The notes under the pieces were generated by a model, which saw only the letters and a list, made by a program, of their open reading frames with translations, was not told the origin of the DNA and ran no database searches. From positions 310,001 through 374,000 of the forward strand of contig NC_010407.1 of the NCBI RefSeq assembly GCF_000069225.1: DNA of 64,000 nucleotides. Direction: 5' to 3'. The translations under genes were made by a program, and so were the position numbers. This document shows positions 10,389-21,473 of the stretch, one piece after another; the first letter of the stretch is position 1; every line of letters starts with the position of its first letter. The DNA comes from Clavibacter sepedonicus. Lineage in GTDB: Bacteria > Actinomycetota > Actinomycetes > Actinomycetales > Microbacteriaceae.

Positions 10389-12503
10389 GTGGCACAGGAC
10401 GTGCTCACCGACCTGAACAAGGTCCGCAACATCGGCATCATGGCTCACATCGATGCCGGCAAGACCACCACCACCGAGCGCATCCTGTACTACACGGGCA
10501 TCACTCACAAGATCGGCGAGGTCCACGACGGCGCCGCCACGATGGACTGGATGGCCCAGGAGCAGGAGCGCGGCATCACGATCACGTCCGCCGCGACGAC
10601 GTGCTTCTGGAACAAGAACCAGATCAACATCATCGACACCCCCGGGCACGTCGACTTCACCGTCGAGGTGGAGCGTTCGCTCCGCGTCCTCGACGGCGCG
10701 GTCGCCGTGTTCGACGGCAAGGAGGGCGTCGAGCCCCAGTCCGAGACGGTGTGGCGCCAGGCCGACAAGTACGACGTGCCCCGCATCTGCTTCGTCAACA
10801 AGATGGACAAGCTGGGCGCCGACTTCTACTTCACGGTCGACACCATCGTCAACCGCCTCGGCGCGAAGCCGCTGGTCATCCAGCTGCCCATCGGCGCGGA
10901 GGGCGGCTTCGAGGGCGTCATCGACCTCGTCGAGATGCGCGCGCTGACCTGGCGCGGCGACTCCAAGGGAGACGTCGAGCTGGGTGCGAAGTACGACATC
11001 GAGGAGATCCCCGCGGATCTGAAGGACAAGGCGGACGAGTACCGGGCCAAGCTGCTCGAGACCGTCGCCGAGACCGACGACGCGCTGCTCGAGAAGTACT
11101 TCGGCGGCGAGGAGCTGACGGTGGCGGAGATCAAGGCCGCCATCCGCAAGCTCACCGTCAACAGCGAGATCTACCCCGTGCTCTGCGGCTCCGCGTTCAA
11201 GAACCGCGGCGTCCAGCCGATGCTCGACGCGGTGATCGACTACCTCCCCAGCCCGCTCGACGTGCCGCCCATGGAGGGCCACGACGTGCGCGACGAGGAG
11301 AAGATCATCATCCGCAAGCCGGACTCGACCGAGCCGTTCTCGGCGCTCGCGTTCAAGGTCGCGGTGCACCCGTTCTTCGGTCGCCTCACCTACGTGCGCG
11401 TCTACTCGGGTCACATCGCGAGCGGCTCGCAGGTCATCAACTCGACCAAGGGCAAGAAGGAGCGCATCGGGAAGATCTTCCAGATGCACTCCAACAAGGA
11501 GAACCCGGTCGACTCGGTCACCGCCGGTCACATCTACGCGGTCATCGGCCTCAAGGACACGACCACGGGCGACACGCTCTGCGACCCGCAGGACCAGATC
11601 GTCCTCGAGTCGATGACGTTCCCCGAGCCCGTCATCGAGGTCGCGATCGAGCCGAAGACGAAGGCCGACCAGGAGAAACTGGGTGTCGCCATCCAGAAGC
11701 TCGCCGAGGAGGACCCGACCTTCCGCACCGAGCAGAACCAGGAGACCGGTCAGACGGTCATCAAGGGAATGGGCGAGCTCCACCTCGACATCCTGGTCGA
11801 CCGCATGAAGCGCGAGTTCAACGTCGAGGCCAACGTCGGCAAGCCGCAGGTCGCGTACCGCGAGACCATCCGTGGCACCGTCGACAAGCACGACTTCACG
11901 CACAAGAAGCAGACGGGTGGATCCGGGCAGTTCGCGAAGATCCAGATCAAGATCGAGCCCATGGAGGTGACCGCGGAGAAGACCTACGAGTTCGACAACA
12001 AGGTCACCGGCGGTCGCGTCCCCCGGGAGTACATCCCCTCGGTGGACGCGGGCATCCAGGACGCGCTCCAGGTCGGCATCCTCGCGGGCTACCCGATGGT
12101 CGGCGTGAAGGCGACGCTGCTCGACGGCGCCGCGCACGACGTCGACTCCTCGGAGATGGCGTTCAAGATCGCCGGCTCGATGGCCTTCAAGGAGGCCGCG
12201 CGCAAGGCGAAGCCCGTGCTGCTCGAGCCGCTCATGGCCGTCGAGGTTCGCACGCCCGAGGAGTACATGGGCGACGTCATCGGCGACCTGAACTCCCGGC
12301 GCGGCCAGATCCAGGCCATGGAGGACGCGAGCGGTGTGAAGGTCATCACCGCGAACGTCCCCCTGTCGGAGATGTTCGGCTACGTCGGAGACCTGAGGAG
12401 CAAGACCTCGGGCCGTGCGGTGTACTCGATGAGCTTCGGCAGCTACGCCGAGGTCCCGAAGGCTGTCGCCGACGAGATCGTCCAGAAGAACAAGGGCGAG
12501 TAG
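10389..12503 (+). CDS. fusA: Elongation factor G
   Basis: The 704-residue translocase GTPase. G1 is [12 protein letters not shown], switch I is [12 protein letters not shown]3 is DTPGHVDF and G4 is NKMD. Domains II-V follow, with the [26 protein letters not shown] segment of domain IV. It moves tRNAs and mRNA through the ribosome and helps recycle ribosomes. GTG start after CGGAGGAA. The length is normal for the family. A long hairpin separates it from tuf. Confidence 0.99.
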   Translation: MAQDVLTDLNKVRNIGIMAHIDAGKTTTTERILYYTGITHKIGEVHDGAATMDWMAQEQERGITITSAATTCFWNKNQINIIDTPGHVDFTVEVERSLRVLDGAVAVFDGKEGVEPQSETVWRQADKYDVPRICFVNKMDKLGADFYFTVDTIVNRLGAKPLVIQLPIGAEGGFEGVIDLVEMRALTWRGDSKGDVELGAKYDIEEIPADLKDKADEYRAKLLETVAETDDALLEKYFGGEELTVAEIKAAIRKLTVNSEIYPVLCGSAFKNRGVQPMLDAVIDYLPSPLDVPPMEGHDVRDEEKIIIRKPDSTEPFSALAFKVAVHPFFGRLTYVRVYSGHIASGSQVINSTKGKKERIGKIFQMHSNKENPVDSVTAGHIYAVIGLKDTTTGDTLCDPQDQIVLESMTFPEPVIEVAIEPKTKADQEKLGVAIQKLAEEDPTFRTEQNQETGQTVIKGMGELHLDILVDRMKREFNVEANVGKPQVAYRETIRGTVDKHDFTHKKQTGGSGQFAKIQIKIEPMEVTAEKTYEFDNKVTGGRVPREYIPSVDAGIQDALQVGILAGYPMVGVKATLLDGAAHDVDSSEMAFKIAGSMAFKEAARKAKPVLLEPLMAVEVRTPEEYMGDVIGDLNSRRGQIQAMEDASGVKVITANVPLSEMFGYVGDLRSKTSGRAVYSMSFGSYAEVPKAVADEIVQKNKGE

Positions 12504-12559
12504 CCCTCCAGTTCGAGCGGCATCCGCCGTTTCAGTACCATAAGCAGCATCTCCAACAC

Positions 12560-12592
12560 GCAGGGCGTCCGGTCACGTACCGGATGCCCTGC
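12560..12592 (+). promoter_or_regulatory. Long hairpin between fusA and tuf
   Basis: GCAGGGCGTCCGGT pairs over 14 bp (one G-U) with ACCGGATGCCCTGC around loop CACGT. It lies 57 bases after the fusA stop and 26 bases before the tuf start. There is no U-run. It could be a partial terminator/attenuator or an mRNA processing or stabilising element that sets the high EF-Tu level; the sequence alone does not decide. Confidence 0.55.
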
Positions 12593-12617
12593 CACCGAGT
12601 CCTGAGGAGGACCCACA

Positions 12618-13811
12618 GTGGGTAAGGCCAAGTTCGAGCGCACCAAGCCGCACGTCAACATCGGAACGATCGGTCACGTCGACCACGGCAAGACGACGCT
12701 GACGGCAGCGATCTCCAAGGTCCTGGCGGACAAGTACCCGTCGGCGACCAACGTGCAGCGCGACTTCGCGTCCATCGACTCCGCTCCCGAGGAGCGCCAG
12801 CGCGGCATCACGATCAACATCTCGCACGTCGAGTACGAGACGCCCAAGCGTCACTACGCTCACGTCGACGCCCCGGGTCACGCTGACTACATCAAGAACA
12901 TGATCACGGGCGCCGCCCAGATGGACGGCGCGATCCTCGTGGTCGCCGCCACCGACGGCCCCATGGCGCAGACGCGTGAGCACGTGCTGCTCGCGAAGCA
13001 GGTCGGCGTGCCGTACCTGCTCGTCGCGCTCAACAAGTCCGACATGGTCGACGACGAGGAGATCCTCGAGCTCGTCGAGCTCGAGGTCCGCGAGCTGCTC
13101 TCCAGCCAGGACTTCGACGGCGACAACGCCCCCGTCGTCCAGGTGTCCGGCCTCAAGGCGCTCGAGGGCGACGAGAAGTGGGTCGAGCAGATCGTCAAGC
13201 TCATGGAGGCCGTCGACGAGTCGATCCCCGAGCCCGTCCGCGACAAGGACAAGCCGTTCCTCATGCCCGTCGAGGACGTCTTCACGATCACCGGTCGTGG
13301 AACCGTCGTTACGGGTCGCGCCGAGCGCGGCACCCTCGCCATCAACTCGGACGTCGAGATCGTCGGCATCCGTCCCACCGTCAAGACCACCGTCACGGGC
13401 ATCGAGATGTTCCACAAGCAGCTCGACGAGGCCTGGGCCGGCGAGAACTGCGGGCTCCTGCTCCGTGGCACCAAGCGCGAGGACGTCGAGCGCGGCCAGG
13501 TCATCGTCAAGCCGGGTTCGGTCACGCCGCACACGAAGTTCGAGGGCACCGCGTACATCCTCTCCAAGGAGGAGGGCGGGCGTCACAACCCGTTCTACGG
13601 GAACTACCGTCCGCAGTTCTACTTCCGCACCACCGACGTCACCGGTGTCATCACGCTGCCCGAGGGCGCCGAGATGGTCATGCCCGGCGACACCACCGAC
13701 ATGAAGGTCGAGCTGATCCAGCCGATCGCCATGGAGGAGGGCCTCGGCTTCGCCATCCGTGAGGGTGGCCGCACCGTCGGCGCCGGCACGGTCACGAAGA
13801 TCGTCAAGTAG
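12618..13811 (+). CDS. tuf: Elongation factor Tu
   Basis: The 397-residue GTPase that delivers aminoacyl-tRNA to the ribosome. G1 is [11 protein letters not shown], switch II is DAPGHADY and G4 is NKSD. The effector loop [14 protein letters not shown] is conserved and domains II and III are complete. The start is GTG after GAGGAGG. It is the last gene of the str operon and is followed by a terminator. It is the only tuf in this window. Confidence 0.99.
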   Translation: MGKAKFERTKPHVNIGTIGHVDHGKTTLTAAISKVLADKYPSATNVQRDFASIDSAPEERQRGITINISHVEYETPKRHYAHVDAPGHADYIKNMITGAAQMDGAILVVAATDGPMAQTREHVLLAKQVGVPYLLVALNKSDMVDDEEILELVELEVRELLSSQDFDGDNAPVVQVSGLKALEGDEKWVEQIVKLMEAVDESIPEPVRDKDKPFLMPVEDVFTITGRGTVVTGRAERGTLAINSDVEIVGIRPTVKTTVTGIEMFHKQLDEAWAGENCGLLLRGTKREDVERGQVIVKPGSVTPHTKFEGTAYILSKEEGGRHNPFYGNYRPQFYFRTTDVTGVITLPEGAEMVMPGDTTDMKVELIQPIAMEEGLGFAIREGGRTVGAGTVTKIVK

Positions 13812-13841
13812 CGCCCAGCTCCACCAGCACCACCTCCGAGA

Positions 13842-13866
13842 GGGTCGGGCCGTCATGGCCCGGCCC
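13842..13866 (+). terminator. Terminator after tuf
   Basis: GGGTCGGGCC pairs with GGCCCGGCCC over 10 bp (one G-U) around loop GTCAT. A short TTTC follows. It lies 30 bases after the tuf stop. Confidence 0.8.
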
Positions 13867-13960
13867 TTTCGGCCGTTAAGACTGGGCCGTGTGTCACGGC
13901 TGGCCGGGAGGAGTCGCATCGTGCCCTAACGGATGACCGTGGTGCGCGTAGGTTCGACCA

Positions 13961-14929
13961 ATGGTCAGACTCCGGCGCAGCGACGCCACCGGCAAGGGCT
14001 ACACCCGCAAGCGAGCAGGCCGGGGCTGGACCTACCTCGACGCGCAGGGGAACCGGGTCACCGACAGGGTGCTCCGCGCCCGCATGGAGAAGCTCGGGAT
14101 CCCGCCGGCGTGGACCGACGTCTGGATCGCGCCGTACGAGAACGGCCACGTGCAGGCGACGGGCATGGACAGCGCCGGCCGCCGGCAGTACATCTACCAC
14201 CCGACCTGGCGCGAGCAGAAGGACCGGATCAAGTTCGACCGCGCGCTGCAGCTCGCCGAGTCGCTGCCCGCGGCACGGCGGCAGGTGACGATCCACCTGC
14301 GCCAGGATGGTTTCACCCGGGACCGCGCCCTCGCCGCGGGGTTCCGGATGCTCGACACCGGCAGCCTCCGCGTGGGCAGCGAGCGGTACACCGAGTCCAA
14401 TGGCAGCCACGGGCTCTCGACGCTGCTGTGCTCGCACGTCGCCATCCACGGCGAGACCGTCCACCTCGAGTTCCCCGCGAAGAGCGGGCAGGAGTGGTCG
14501 AGCGACATCAAGGACGCCGACCTCGTGAAGGTCATCCGGGGTCTCAAGCGCCGCGGCCCGAACGCGCGCCTGCTGGCGTACAGGGACGGCGACGTCTGGC
14601 ATCCGCTGGGCGCCGCGGACATCAACGCGTACGTCCAGGAGCGCACGGGCGGCGAGTTCACGGCGAAGGACTTCCGCACGCTGCACGGCACCGTCGCCGC
14701 GGCGATCAGCCTCGCCAAGCACGGGCCCGAGGACGCCAAGGGCAAGCGGCAGCGGGCGCTCGCGCAGGCGTACCGCGACGCCGCGGAGGTGCTCAGCAAC
14801 ACCCCTACCATCGCGAAGAACAGCTACGTGAATCCGCGCCTCGTCGACGAGTACGGGCACGGCCGCACGATCGACCCGCAGCGCCTCGCGTCGGGCGAGA
14901 CGGAGCTGCGGAACCTGCTGTTCCGGTGA
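13961..14929 (+). CDS. DNA topoisomerase IB (poxvirus-like)
   Basis: The 322-residue product is a bacterial type IB topoisomerase, which relaxes supercoils by a transient 3'-phosphotyrosine bond. Catalytic candidates are R137 (SLRVGSE), K174 (FPAKSG), R239 and H242 (FRTLHGT) and nucleophile Y289 (KNSYVNP). The N-terminal domain carries the usual YIYHPTWREQKDRIKFDR block. TAGGTT stands six bases before the ATG with no ribosome site, so a leaderless message is likely. It is a monocistronic gene placed between the str and S10 operons. The 438 bases after it hold the S10 promoter and leader. Confidence 0.93.
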   Translation: MVRLRRSDATGKGYTRKRAGRGWTYLDAQGNRVTDRVLRARMEKLGIPPAWTDVWIAPYENGHVQATGMDSAGRRQYIYHPTWREQKDRIKFDRALQLAESLPAARRQVTIHLRQDGFTRDRALAAGFRMLDTGSLRVGSERYTESNGSHGLSTLLCSHVAIHGETVHLEFPAKSGQEWSSDIKDADLVKVIRGLKRRGPNARLLAYRDGDVWHPLGAADINAYVQERTGGEFTAKDFRTLHGTVAAAISLAKHGPEDAKGKRQRALAQAYRDAAEVLSNTPTIAKNSYVNPRLVDEYGHGRTIDPQRLASGETELRNLLFR

Positions 14930-14994
14930 GCCCGGCGGGGCCGCCTCGGCTCCGTCGGAAGTGCTGAGAGCCCCGGAATCACGGGGGAGCGGGC

Positions 14995-15008
14995 GCGACA
15001 CGCCCGGG
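14995..15008 (+). promoter_or_regulatory. 14-bp shared element upstream of the S10 promoter
   Basis: GCGACACGCCCGGG directly abuts the -35 box of the S10 promoter. The identical 14 bases recur at the infA and rplM promoters (36027-36040, 41484-41497). This suggests a common regulatory or structural role in ribosomal-protein gene expression. Confidence 0.5.
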
Positions 15009-15037
15009 TTGCACGCGTGGCCGGACTATGACAAACT
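15009..15037 (+). promoter_or_regulatory. Promoter of the S10 operon
   Basis: TTGCAC (15009-15014), a 17-base spacer and CAAACT (15032-15037), with TGA just before the -10 giving an extended -10. It predicts a leader of about 325 bases before rpsJ. Confidence 0.65.
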
Positions 15038-15368
15038 CGTCTAGTTCAACATTCCGGTGCACACCGCCCTGCGCGCGAGACACCGGATCACTGCCAGGCA
15101 GTGCATAGCCGCCCGGAGCGCTCGTCGCTCCCGGAGCAGGTTAGGCCGCGGGCAGCAGAGCAGAAGCACACGACACCTACCGGATGAGCACCGCTCGTCC
15201 GCGCCCGCATGCGGGCGGGTGCACGAGCTGCCCGAGGCCGCGTCCCACGATGCGCGCCCGGGTGCACCACGGATGGTGCACGCCACGAGGCGCGACCATC
15301 CGAGCGAGGGACACACGCGTCCAATACGGTCCGAGGCCGCATGACGCACGAAAGAGAGAGAGTCACAC
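15038..15368 (+). promoter_or_regulatory. Structured leader of the S10 operon
   Basis: No gene was recognised in this stretch. It holds a 16-base palindrome (15202-15217, CGCCCGCATGCGGGCG). It also holds a perfect 8-bp hairpin, GTGCACCA-CGGA-TGGTGCAC (15262-15281). A long structured leader fits autogenous control by an operon protein such as L4, known in Escherichia coli. Whether this leader works that way is inference. Confidence 0.4.
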
Positions 15369-15677
15369 ATGGCGGGACAGAAGATCCGCATCCGACTTAA
15401 GTCGTACGACCACTCGGTCATCGACTCCTCGGCCCGGAAGATCGTCGACACGGTGACCCGCGCGGGCGCCACGGTCGTCGGCCCGGTGCCGCTGCCCACG
15501 GAGAAGAACGTGATCTGCGTGATCCGTTCCCCCCACAAGTACAAGGACAGCCGCGAGCACTTCGAGATGCGCACGCACAAGCGTCTGATCGACATCGTCG
15601 ACCCGACGCCGAAGGCGGTCGACTCGCTCATGCGACTCGACCTCCCGGCCGACGTCAACATCGAGATCAAGCTCTAA
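15369..15677 (+). CDS. rpsJ: 30S ribosomal protein S10
   Basis: The 102-residue S10, part of the 30S head and, as NusE, of antitermination complexes. The start [21 protein letters not shown] and the block [13 protein letters not shown] are conserved. AGAGAGAG upstream of the ATG is the only ribosome-site candidate. First gene of the S10 operon; rplC follows after 8 bases. Confidence 0.99.
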   Translation: MAGQKIRIRLKSYDHSVIDSSARKIVDTVTRAGATVVGPVPLPTEKNVICVIRSPHKYKDSREHFEMRTHKRLIDIVDPTPKAVDSLMRLDLPADVNIEIKL

Positions 15678-15685
15678 GGGAACCC

Positions 15686-16339
15686 ATGTCTACCGCTAAC
15701 AGGACTTTCACCGGTCTGCTCGGCACGAAGCTGGGCATGACGCAGGTGTGGGACGAGAACAACAAGCTCATCCCCGTGACCGTCGTGCAGATCACCCCGA
15801 ACGTCGTCACCCAGGTGCGCACGCCCGAGGTCGACGGCTACGGCGCCATCCAGATCGCCTACGGCCAGATCGACCCCCGCAAGGCCGACAAGCCGAGCAC
15901 CGGCCACTTCGACAAGGCCGGCGTCACGCCGCGCCGCCACCTCACCGAGGTCCGCACGGCCGACTTCGCCGAGTACACGCTCGGCCAGGAGATCACCGTC
16001 GGCGCCTTCGAGCCCGGCACCAAGGTCGACGTCGTCGGCACCAGCAAGGGCAAGGGCTTCGCCGGCGTCATGAAGCGCCACAACTTCAAGGGCGTCTCGG
16101 CCTCGCACGGTTCGCACCGCAACCACCGCAAGCCCGGCTCCATCGGCGCCTCCTCGACCCCCAGCCGTGTCTTCAAGGGCATGCGCATGGCCGGTCGCAT
16201 GGGCGGCGAGCGCGTCACCGTGCTGAACCTCGTCGTCCACAGCGTGGACGCCGAGAAGGGCCTCCTGCTCGTCAAGGGCGCAGTGCCCGGCGCGCGTGGC
16301 CGCATCGTCTTCGTCCGCAACGCAGTGAAGGGGAAGTAG
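15686..16339 (+). CDS. rplC: 50S ribosomal protein L3
   Basis: The 217-residue L3, which binds near the peptidyl-transferase centre. The [13 protein letters not shown] start and the [35 protein letters not shown] loop are typical. The gene lies 8 bases after rpsJ and 2 bases before rplD, so it is tightly coupled in the operon. Confidence 0.99.
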   Translation: MSTANRTFTGLLGTKLGMTQVWDENNKLIPVTVVQITPNVVTQVRTPEVDGYGAIQIAYGQIDPRKADKPSTGHFDKAGVTPRRHLTEVRTADFAEYTLGQEITVGAFEPGTKVDVVGTSKGKGFAGVMKRHNFKGVSASHGSHRNHRKPGSIGASSTPSRVFKGMRMAGRMGGERVTVLNLVVHSVDAEKGLLLVKGAVPGARGRIVFVRNAVKGK

Positions 16340-16341
16340 TC

Positions 16342-16998
16342 ATGGCTACCGACACCCAGCTCGACGTCCTCGACGCGACCGGTGCAGTCACCGGCTCCGT
16401 CGACCTGCCCGCGTCGATCTTCGACGTGCAGACCAACGTCCCGCTCATCCACCAGGTCGTCGTCGCCCAGCTCGCCGCGGCGCGCCAGGGAACGCACAAG
16501 ACCAAGGGCCGCGGCGAGGTCTCCGGCGCCGGTCGCAAGCCGTTCAAGCAGAAGGGAACCGGTCGCGCTCGTCAGGGCTCGATCCGCGCCCCCCAGATGA
16601 CCGGCGGTGGCATCGTCCACGGACCCACGCCCCGCAACTACTCGCAGCGCACCCCCAAGAAGATGATCGCCGCCGCTCTGCTCGGTGCCCTCTCCGACCG
16701 CGCGCGCGGCGCCCGCCTCCACGTCATCGAGAGCCTCTCCGCCGGAGACGTCCCCTCGACGAAGACCGTGGTCGCGCTGCTCGAGGGCATCGCCACGAGC
16801 AAGCACGTCCTCATCGTCCTGGAGCGCACCGACGAGGTCAGCCTCCGCAGCGTGCGCAACATCCCGACGGTCCACGTGCTGTCCTACGACCAGCTCAACG
16901 CGTACGACGTGCTCGTGAGCGACGACATCGTCTTCACGAAGGGCGCGTTCGACGCGTTCGTCGAGTCGAAGACGGCCAAGGAAGAGGTTGCCGCATGA
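16342..16998 (+). CDS. rplD: 50S ribosomal protein L4
   Basis: The 218-residue L4 lines the exit tunnel and is the operon repressor in enteric bacteria. The tunnel loop has the conserved [25 protein letters not shown] segment. The ATG is at 16342, two bases after the rplC stop; in-frame upstream codons belong to an open frame antisense in sense to rplC and are not used. It overlaps rplW by 4 bases. Confidence 0.98.
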   Translation: MATDTQLDVLDATGAVTGSVDLPASIFDVQTNVPLIHQVVVAQLAAARQGTHKTKGRGEVSGAGRKPFKQKGTGRARQGSIRAPQMTGGGIVHGPTPRNYSQRTPKKMIAAALLGALSDRARGARLHVIESLSAGDVPSTKTVVALLEGIATSKHVLIVLERTDEVSLRSVRNIPTVHVLSYDQLNAYDVLVSDDIVFTKGAFDAFVESKTAKEEVAA

Positions 16999-17294
16999 GC
17001 GCCACCCAGAAGGATCCCCGCGACATCATCATCGCGCCGGTCGTCTCCGAGAAGAGCTACGGCCTGATCGACCAGGGCAAGTACACGTTCATCGTGGACC
17101 CCCGCTCGAACAAGACCGAGATCAAGCTCGCGATCGAGAAGATCTTCGGCGTGCAGGTCGCGTCGGTCAACACGCTCAACAAGCAGGGCAAGACCCGCCG
17201 GACCAAGTTCGGGATGGGCAAGCGCAAGGACACCAAGCGCGCCATCGTCTCCCTCAAGTCGGGCTCCATCGACATCTTCACGACTGTCGGCTGA
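16995..17294 (+). CDS. rplW: 50S ribosomal protein L23
   Basis: The 99-residue L23 at the tunnel exit docks trigger factor and SRP. The pattern [21 protein letters not shown] and the basic loop [16 protein letters not shown] are conserved. ATG overlaps the rplD stop (ATGA). A 22-base gap with AGGAAAAC precedes rplB. Confidence 0.99.
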
Positions 17295-17316
17295 GACCGG
17301 GACTAGGAAAACACCA

Positions 17317-18156
<840 letters not shown>

Positions 18157-18168
18157 GAGTTGTAGAAG

Positions 18169-18450
18169 ATGCCACGCAGTCTGAAGAAGGGCCCCTTCGT
18201 CGACGACCACCTGCTCCGCAAGGTGATCTCGGCGAACGAGGCCAGCAGCAAGAACGTGATCAAGACCTGGTCGCGCCGCTCGATGATCATCCCGGCGATG
18301 CTGGGTCACACGATCGCGGTGCACGACGGTCGCAAGCACGTCCCCGTGTTCGTCACGGAGTCCATGGTCGGCCACAAGCTCGGCGAGTTCGCTCTTACGC
18401 GCACCTTCCGCGGCCACGTGAAGGACGACAAGAAGGGTCGTCGTCGCTAA
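18169..18450 (+). CDS. rpsS: 30S ribosomal protein S19
   Basis: The 93-residue S19 in the head of the small subunit, partner of S13. It begins [16 protein letters not shown], as in the whole family, and contains [20 protein letters not shown]. It lies 12 bases after rplB. Confidence 0.99.
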   Translation: MPRSLKKGPFVDDHLLRKVISANEASSKNVIKTWSRRSMIIPAMLGHTIAVHDGRKHVPVFVTESMVGHKLGEFALTRTFRGHVKDDKKGRRR

Positions 18451-18475
18451 CGCGGCGACGAGAAGGAGGAGAGAA

Positions 18476-18868
18476 ATGGTGGAGTCGATCGCACGCGTGC
18501 GTCACATCCGCGTCACCCCCCAGAAGGCCCGTCGTGTCGTGGACATGATCCGTGGCAAGCAGGCCGAGGAGGCCCTGGCCATCCTGAAGTTCGCGCCGCA
18601 GGGCGCGAGCGAGCCGATCTACAAGCTGGTGGCCTCGGCCATGGCGAACGCGCGGGTCAAGGCCGACGCGTCCAACAGCTTCCTCGCGGAGCAGGACCTC
18701 TACATCGCCAAGGCGTTCGTGGACGAGGGCACCACCCTCAAGCGGTTCCAGCCGCGCGCACAGGGTCGCGCATTCCGTATCAACAAGCGCACCAGCCACA
18801 TCACGGTCGTCCTCGCGACGCCGGATGAGGCGGACGTGGCGACGACCGCGAAGAAGGCGAGCAAGTAA
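18476..18868 (+). CDS. rplV: 50S ribosomal protein L22
   Basis: The 130-residue L22; its beta-hairpin narrows the exit tunnel ([20 protein letters not shown]). AAGGAGGAGAGAA precedes the ATG. The stop shares one base with the rpsC start. Confidence 0.99.
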   Translation: MVESIARVRHIRVTPQKARRVVDMIRGKQAEEALAILKFAPQGASEPIYKLVASAMANARVKADASNSFLAEQDLYIAKAFVDEGTTLKRFQPRAQGRAFRINKRTSHITVVLATPDEADVATTAKKASK

Positions 18869-19665
18869 TGGGACAGAAGGTCAACCCGTACGGGTTCCGT
18901 CTCGGGATCACGACCGACCACGTGTCGCGTTGGTTCTCGGACAGCACGAAGAAGGGGCAGCGTTACAGCGACTACGTCGCCGAGGACGTGCGCATCCGCA
19001 CCATGCTCAAGACGAGCCTCGACCGCGCCGGTGTAGCGCGCATCGAGATCGAGCGCACCCGTGACCGTGTCCGCGTGGACATCTACACGGCCCGCCCGGG
19101 CATCGTCATCGGCCGCCGCGGCGTCGAGGCCGAGCGCATCCGCGCCGACCTCGAGAAGCTCACGGGCAAGCAGATCCAGTTGAACATCCTCGAGGTGAAG
19201 AACCCCGAGGCCGAGGCGCAGCTGGTGGCCCAGGGCATTGCCGAGCAGCTCGCGGGTCGTGTGGCGTTCCGCCGTGCGATGCGCAAGGGCCTGCAGGGCG
19301 CACAGCGCGCCGGCGCCAAGGGCGTCCGCATCCAGGTGTCGGGCCGTCTCGGCGGCGCCGAGATGAGCCGGTCGGAGTTCTACCGCGAGGGCCGCGTGCC
19401 GCTGCACACCCTCCGCGCGAACATCGACTACGGCTTCTACGAGGCCCGCACGTCCTTCGGCCGCATCGGCGTGAAGGTGTGGGTCTACAAGGGCGACATC
19501 ACGAACAAGGATCTCGCTCGGGAGCAGGCGAACCAGAAGTCGTCGCGCCCGGAGCGTCGTAACGACCGTTCCGACGGTCGAACCGGAGATCGCCGCACCA
19601 ACGCGCCGCGCACCGCGCCGGCCGCCGAGGCAGCGCCGGTCGCCGCAGCAGGAGTTGAGGCGTAA
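18868..19665 (+). CDS. rpsC: 30S ribosomal protein S3
   Basis: The 265-residue S3 at the mRNA entry. The KH domain holds the [15 protein letters not shown] motif. The C-terminal half has [12 protein letters not shown] and [22 protein letters not shown]. The tail from about residue 220 is a low-complexity Arg/Ala extension, common in actinobacteria. ATG overlaps the rplV stop. Confidence 0.99.
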   Translation: MGQKVNPYGFRLGITTDHVSRWFSDSTKKGQRYSDYVAEDVRIRTMLKTSLDRAGVARIEIERTRDRVRVDIYTARPGIVIGRRGVEAERIRADLEKLTGKQIQLNILEVKNPEAEAQLVAQGIAEQLAGRVAFRRAMRKGLQGAQRAGAKGVRIQVSGRLGGAEMSRSEFYREGRVPLHTLRANIDYGFYEARTSFGRIGVKVWVYKGDITNKDLAREQANQKSSRPERRNDRSDGRTGDRRTNAPRTAPAAEAAPVAAAGVEA

Positions 19666-19667
19666 CC

Positions 19668-20087
19668 ATGTTGATCCCCCGCAAGGTCAAGCACCGCAAG
19701 CAGCACCACCCGGGTCGTACCGGCCACGCGACCGGCGGCACCGTCGTCTCGTTCGGCGAGTACGGCATCCAGGCCCTCACGCCCGCCTACGTCACCAACC
19801 GCCAGATCGAGTCCGCTCGCATCGCCATGACGCGTCACGTGAAGCGCGGCGGGAACGTGTACATCAACATCTTCCCGGACCGCCCGCTCACCAAGAAGCC
19901 CGCCGAGACCCGCATGGGTTCCGGCAAGGGCTCGGTCGAGTGGTGGGTCGCCAACGTCAAGCCGGGTCGCGTGCTCTTCGAGCTCTCCGGCGTCGACGAG
20001 GCCACGGCGCGCGAGGCGCTCACCCGGGCCATCCACAAGCTGCCCCTCAAGGCACGCATCATCAAGCGCGAGGAAGGCGACGCATAA
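19668..20087 (+). CDS. rplP: 50S ribosomal protein L16
   Basis: The 139-residue L16, which positions tRNA in the large subunit. The start [16 protein letters not shown] and the segment [23 protein letters not shown] are conserved. It follows rpsC after 2 bases and overlaps rpmC by one. Confidence 0.99.
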   Translation: MLIPRKVKHRKQHHPGRTGHATGGTVVSFGEYGIQALTPAYVTNRQIESARIAMTRHVKRGGNVYINIFPDRPLTKKPAETRMGSGKGSVEWWVANVKPGRVLFELSGVDEATAREALTRAIHKLPLKARIIKREEGDA

Positions 20088-20413
20088 TGGCGATCGGTTC
20101 CAAGGAGCTCGCCCCCGTCGAGCTGGACACTTTCGAGGACGAGCGACTCGTCGAAGAGCTGAAGAAGGCCAAGGAGGAGCTGTTCAACCTGCGCTTCCAG
20201 TCGGCCACCGGTCAGCTCGACAGCCACGGCCGCCTCCGCGCGGTCAAGCGCGACATCGCTCGGATCTACACGGTCATCCGCGAGCGCGAGCTGGGCATCC
20301 GTGCCACGCCCGCCCCCGTCGAGGTCCCCGAGAAGCCCGAGAAGAAGAAGGCGACGAAGAAGGCCGCGAAGGCCGACGACGCCGCCGTCACCGAGAAGGC
20401 TGAGGAGGCTTGA
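20087..20413 (+). CDS. rpmC: 50S ribosomal protein L29, extended
   Basis: The 108-residue product holds the L29 helical hairpin in residues about 12-75 ([21 protein letters not shown], then [18 protein letters not shown]). Its C-terminal Lys/Ala/Glu tail makes it longer than the usual 65-80 residues. Such tails are seen in actinobacterial L29. The start is the ATG that overlaps the rplP stop (TAATG). Confidence 0.97.
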   Translation: MAIGSKELAPVELDTFEDERLVEELKKAKEELFNLRFQSATGQLDSHGRLRAVKRDIARIYTVIRERELGIRATPAPVEVPEKPEKKKATKKAAKADDAAVTEKAEEA

Positions 20414-20415
20414 TC

Positions 20416-20712
20416 ATGGCGAACGCCGAAGAGAAGAACACGGCTGACACCGCGACGGCCGACCGCGGCTACCGCAAGTCCCGTCGTGGCTACGTCACCA
20501 GCGACAAGATGGACAAGACCATCGTCGTCGAGGTCGAGGACCGCGTGAAGCACCCGCTGTACGGCAAGGTCATCCGCCGCACCTCCAAGGTCAAGGCGCA
20601 CGACGAGGCGAACACCGCCGGCATCGGCGACCTGGTCCTGATCAACGAGACCCGTCCCCTCAGCGCCTCCAAGCGCTGGCGCCTGGTCGAGATCCTCGAG
20701 AAGGCCAAGTAG
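20416..20712 (+). CDS. rpsQ: 30S ribosomal protein S17
   Basis: The 98-residue S17, an early-binding 16S rRNA protein. The core [31 protein letters not shown] is conserved after an N-terminal extension of about 25 residues. The start is ATG at 20416, 7 bases after GAGGAGG; a TTG at 20410 is in frame but too close to the ribosome site. Confidence 0.98.
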   Translation: MANAEEKNTADTATADRGYRKSRRGYVTSDKMDKTIVVEVEDRVKHPLYGKVIRRTSKVKAHDEANTAGIGDLVLINETRPLSASKRWRLVEILEKAK

Positions 20713-20740
20713 CCCCGGCTGCTTGGATGAAGGAGCAACA

Positions 20741-21109
20741 GTGATTCAGCAGGAATCCCGCCTCAAGATCGCGGACAACACGGGCGCCAAGGAGATCTTG
20801 ACCATCCGGGTGCTCGGTGGCTCGGGTCGTCGCTACGCCGGTCTCGGCGACGTCATCGTCGCGACCGTCAAGGACGCGATCCCCGGCGGAAACGTCAAGA
20901 AGGGCGAGGTCGTCAAGGCCGTCATCGTCCGCACCAAGAAGGAGACGCGCCGTCCCGACGGCTCGTACATCAAGTTCGACGAGAACGCCGCCGTCATCCT
21001 GAACAGCAACGGGGAGCCCCGCGGCACCCGCATCTTCGGACCGGTGGGCCGCGAGCTCCGGGACAAGAAGTTCATGAAGATCATCTCGCTGGCACCGGAG
21101 GTCATTTAG
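20741..21109 (+). CDS. rplN: 50S ribosomal protein L14
   Basis: The 122-residue L14 on the subunit interface. [18 protein letters not shown] is the universal start, so GTG at 20741 with AAGGAG six bases before it is the initiation codon. The length is exact for the family. It is two bases from rplX. Confidence 0.99.
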   Translation: MIQQESRLKIADNTGAKEILTIRVLGGSGRRYAGLGDVIVATVKDAIPGGNVKKGEVVKAVIVRTKKETRRPDGSYIKFDENAAVILNSNGEPRGTRIFGPVGRELRDKKFMKIISLAPEVI

Positions 21110-21111
21110 TC

Positions 21112-21471
21112 ATGGCGAACATCAAGAAGGGTGACCTCGTGCAGGTCATCACGGGTCGCACGCAGGCCAAGGGCGGCGACCGGGGCAAGCAGGGCCGTGT
21201 CCTGTCCGTCCTGGTCGAGCGCAACCGCGTCGTCGTCGAGGGCGTGAACTTCGTCACGAAGCACGTCCGCGTCGGCCAGACGCAGCGCGGCTCCAAGACC
21301 GGCGGCATCGAGACCGTCGAGGCGCCCATCCACATCTCCAACGTCGCGCTCGTCGACCCCGAGTCCAAGAAGCCCACGCGAGTCGGCTTCCGGACCGAGA
21401 CGGTCGAGAAGGACGGGGTCTCCAAGACCGTCCGCGTCCGCTACGCCAAGAAGTCAGGTAAGGACCTCTAG
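21112..21471 (+). CDS. rplX: 50S ribosomal protein L24
   Basis: The 119-residue L24, an assembly initiator of the 50S subunit. The KOW motif lies in [27 protein letters not shown], with [28 protein letters not shown] after it. It sits between rplN and rplE with two-base gaps on both sides. Confidence 0.99.
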   Translation: MANIKKGDLVQVITGRTQAKGGDRGKQGRVLSVLVERNRVVVEGVNFVTKHVRVGQTQRGSKTGGIETVEAPIHISNVALVDPESKKPTRVGFRTETVEKDGVSKTVRVRYAKKSGKDL

Positions 21472-21473
21472 CA

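Noticed and set aside
10329..12137. Long minus-strand open frame opposite fusA
   Set aside because: The plus strand is unquestionably EF-G; the antisense protein is Val/Leu/Arg/Asp-rich shadow sequence.
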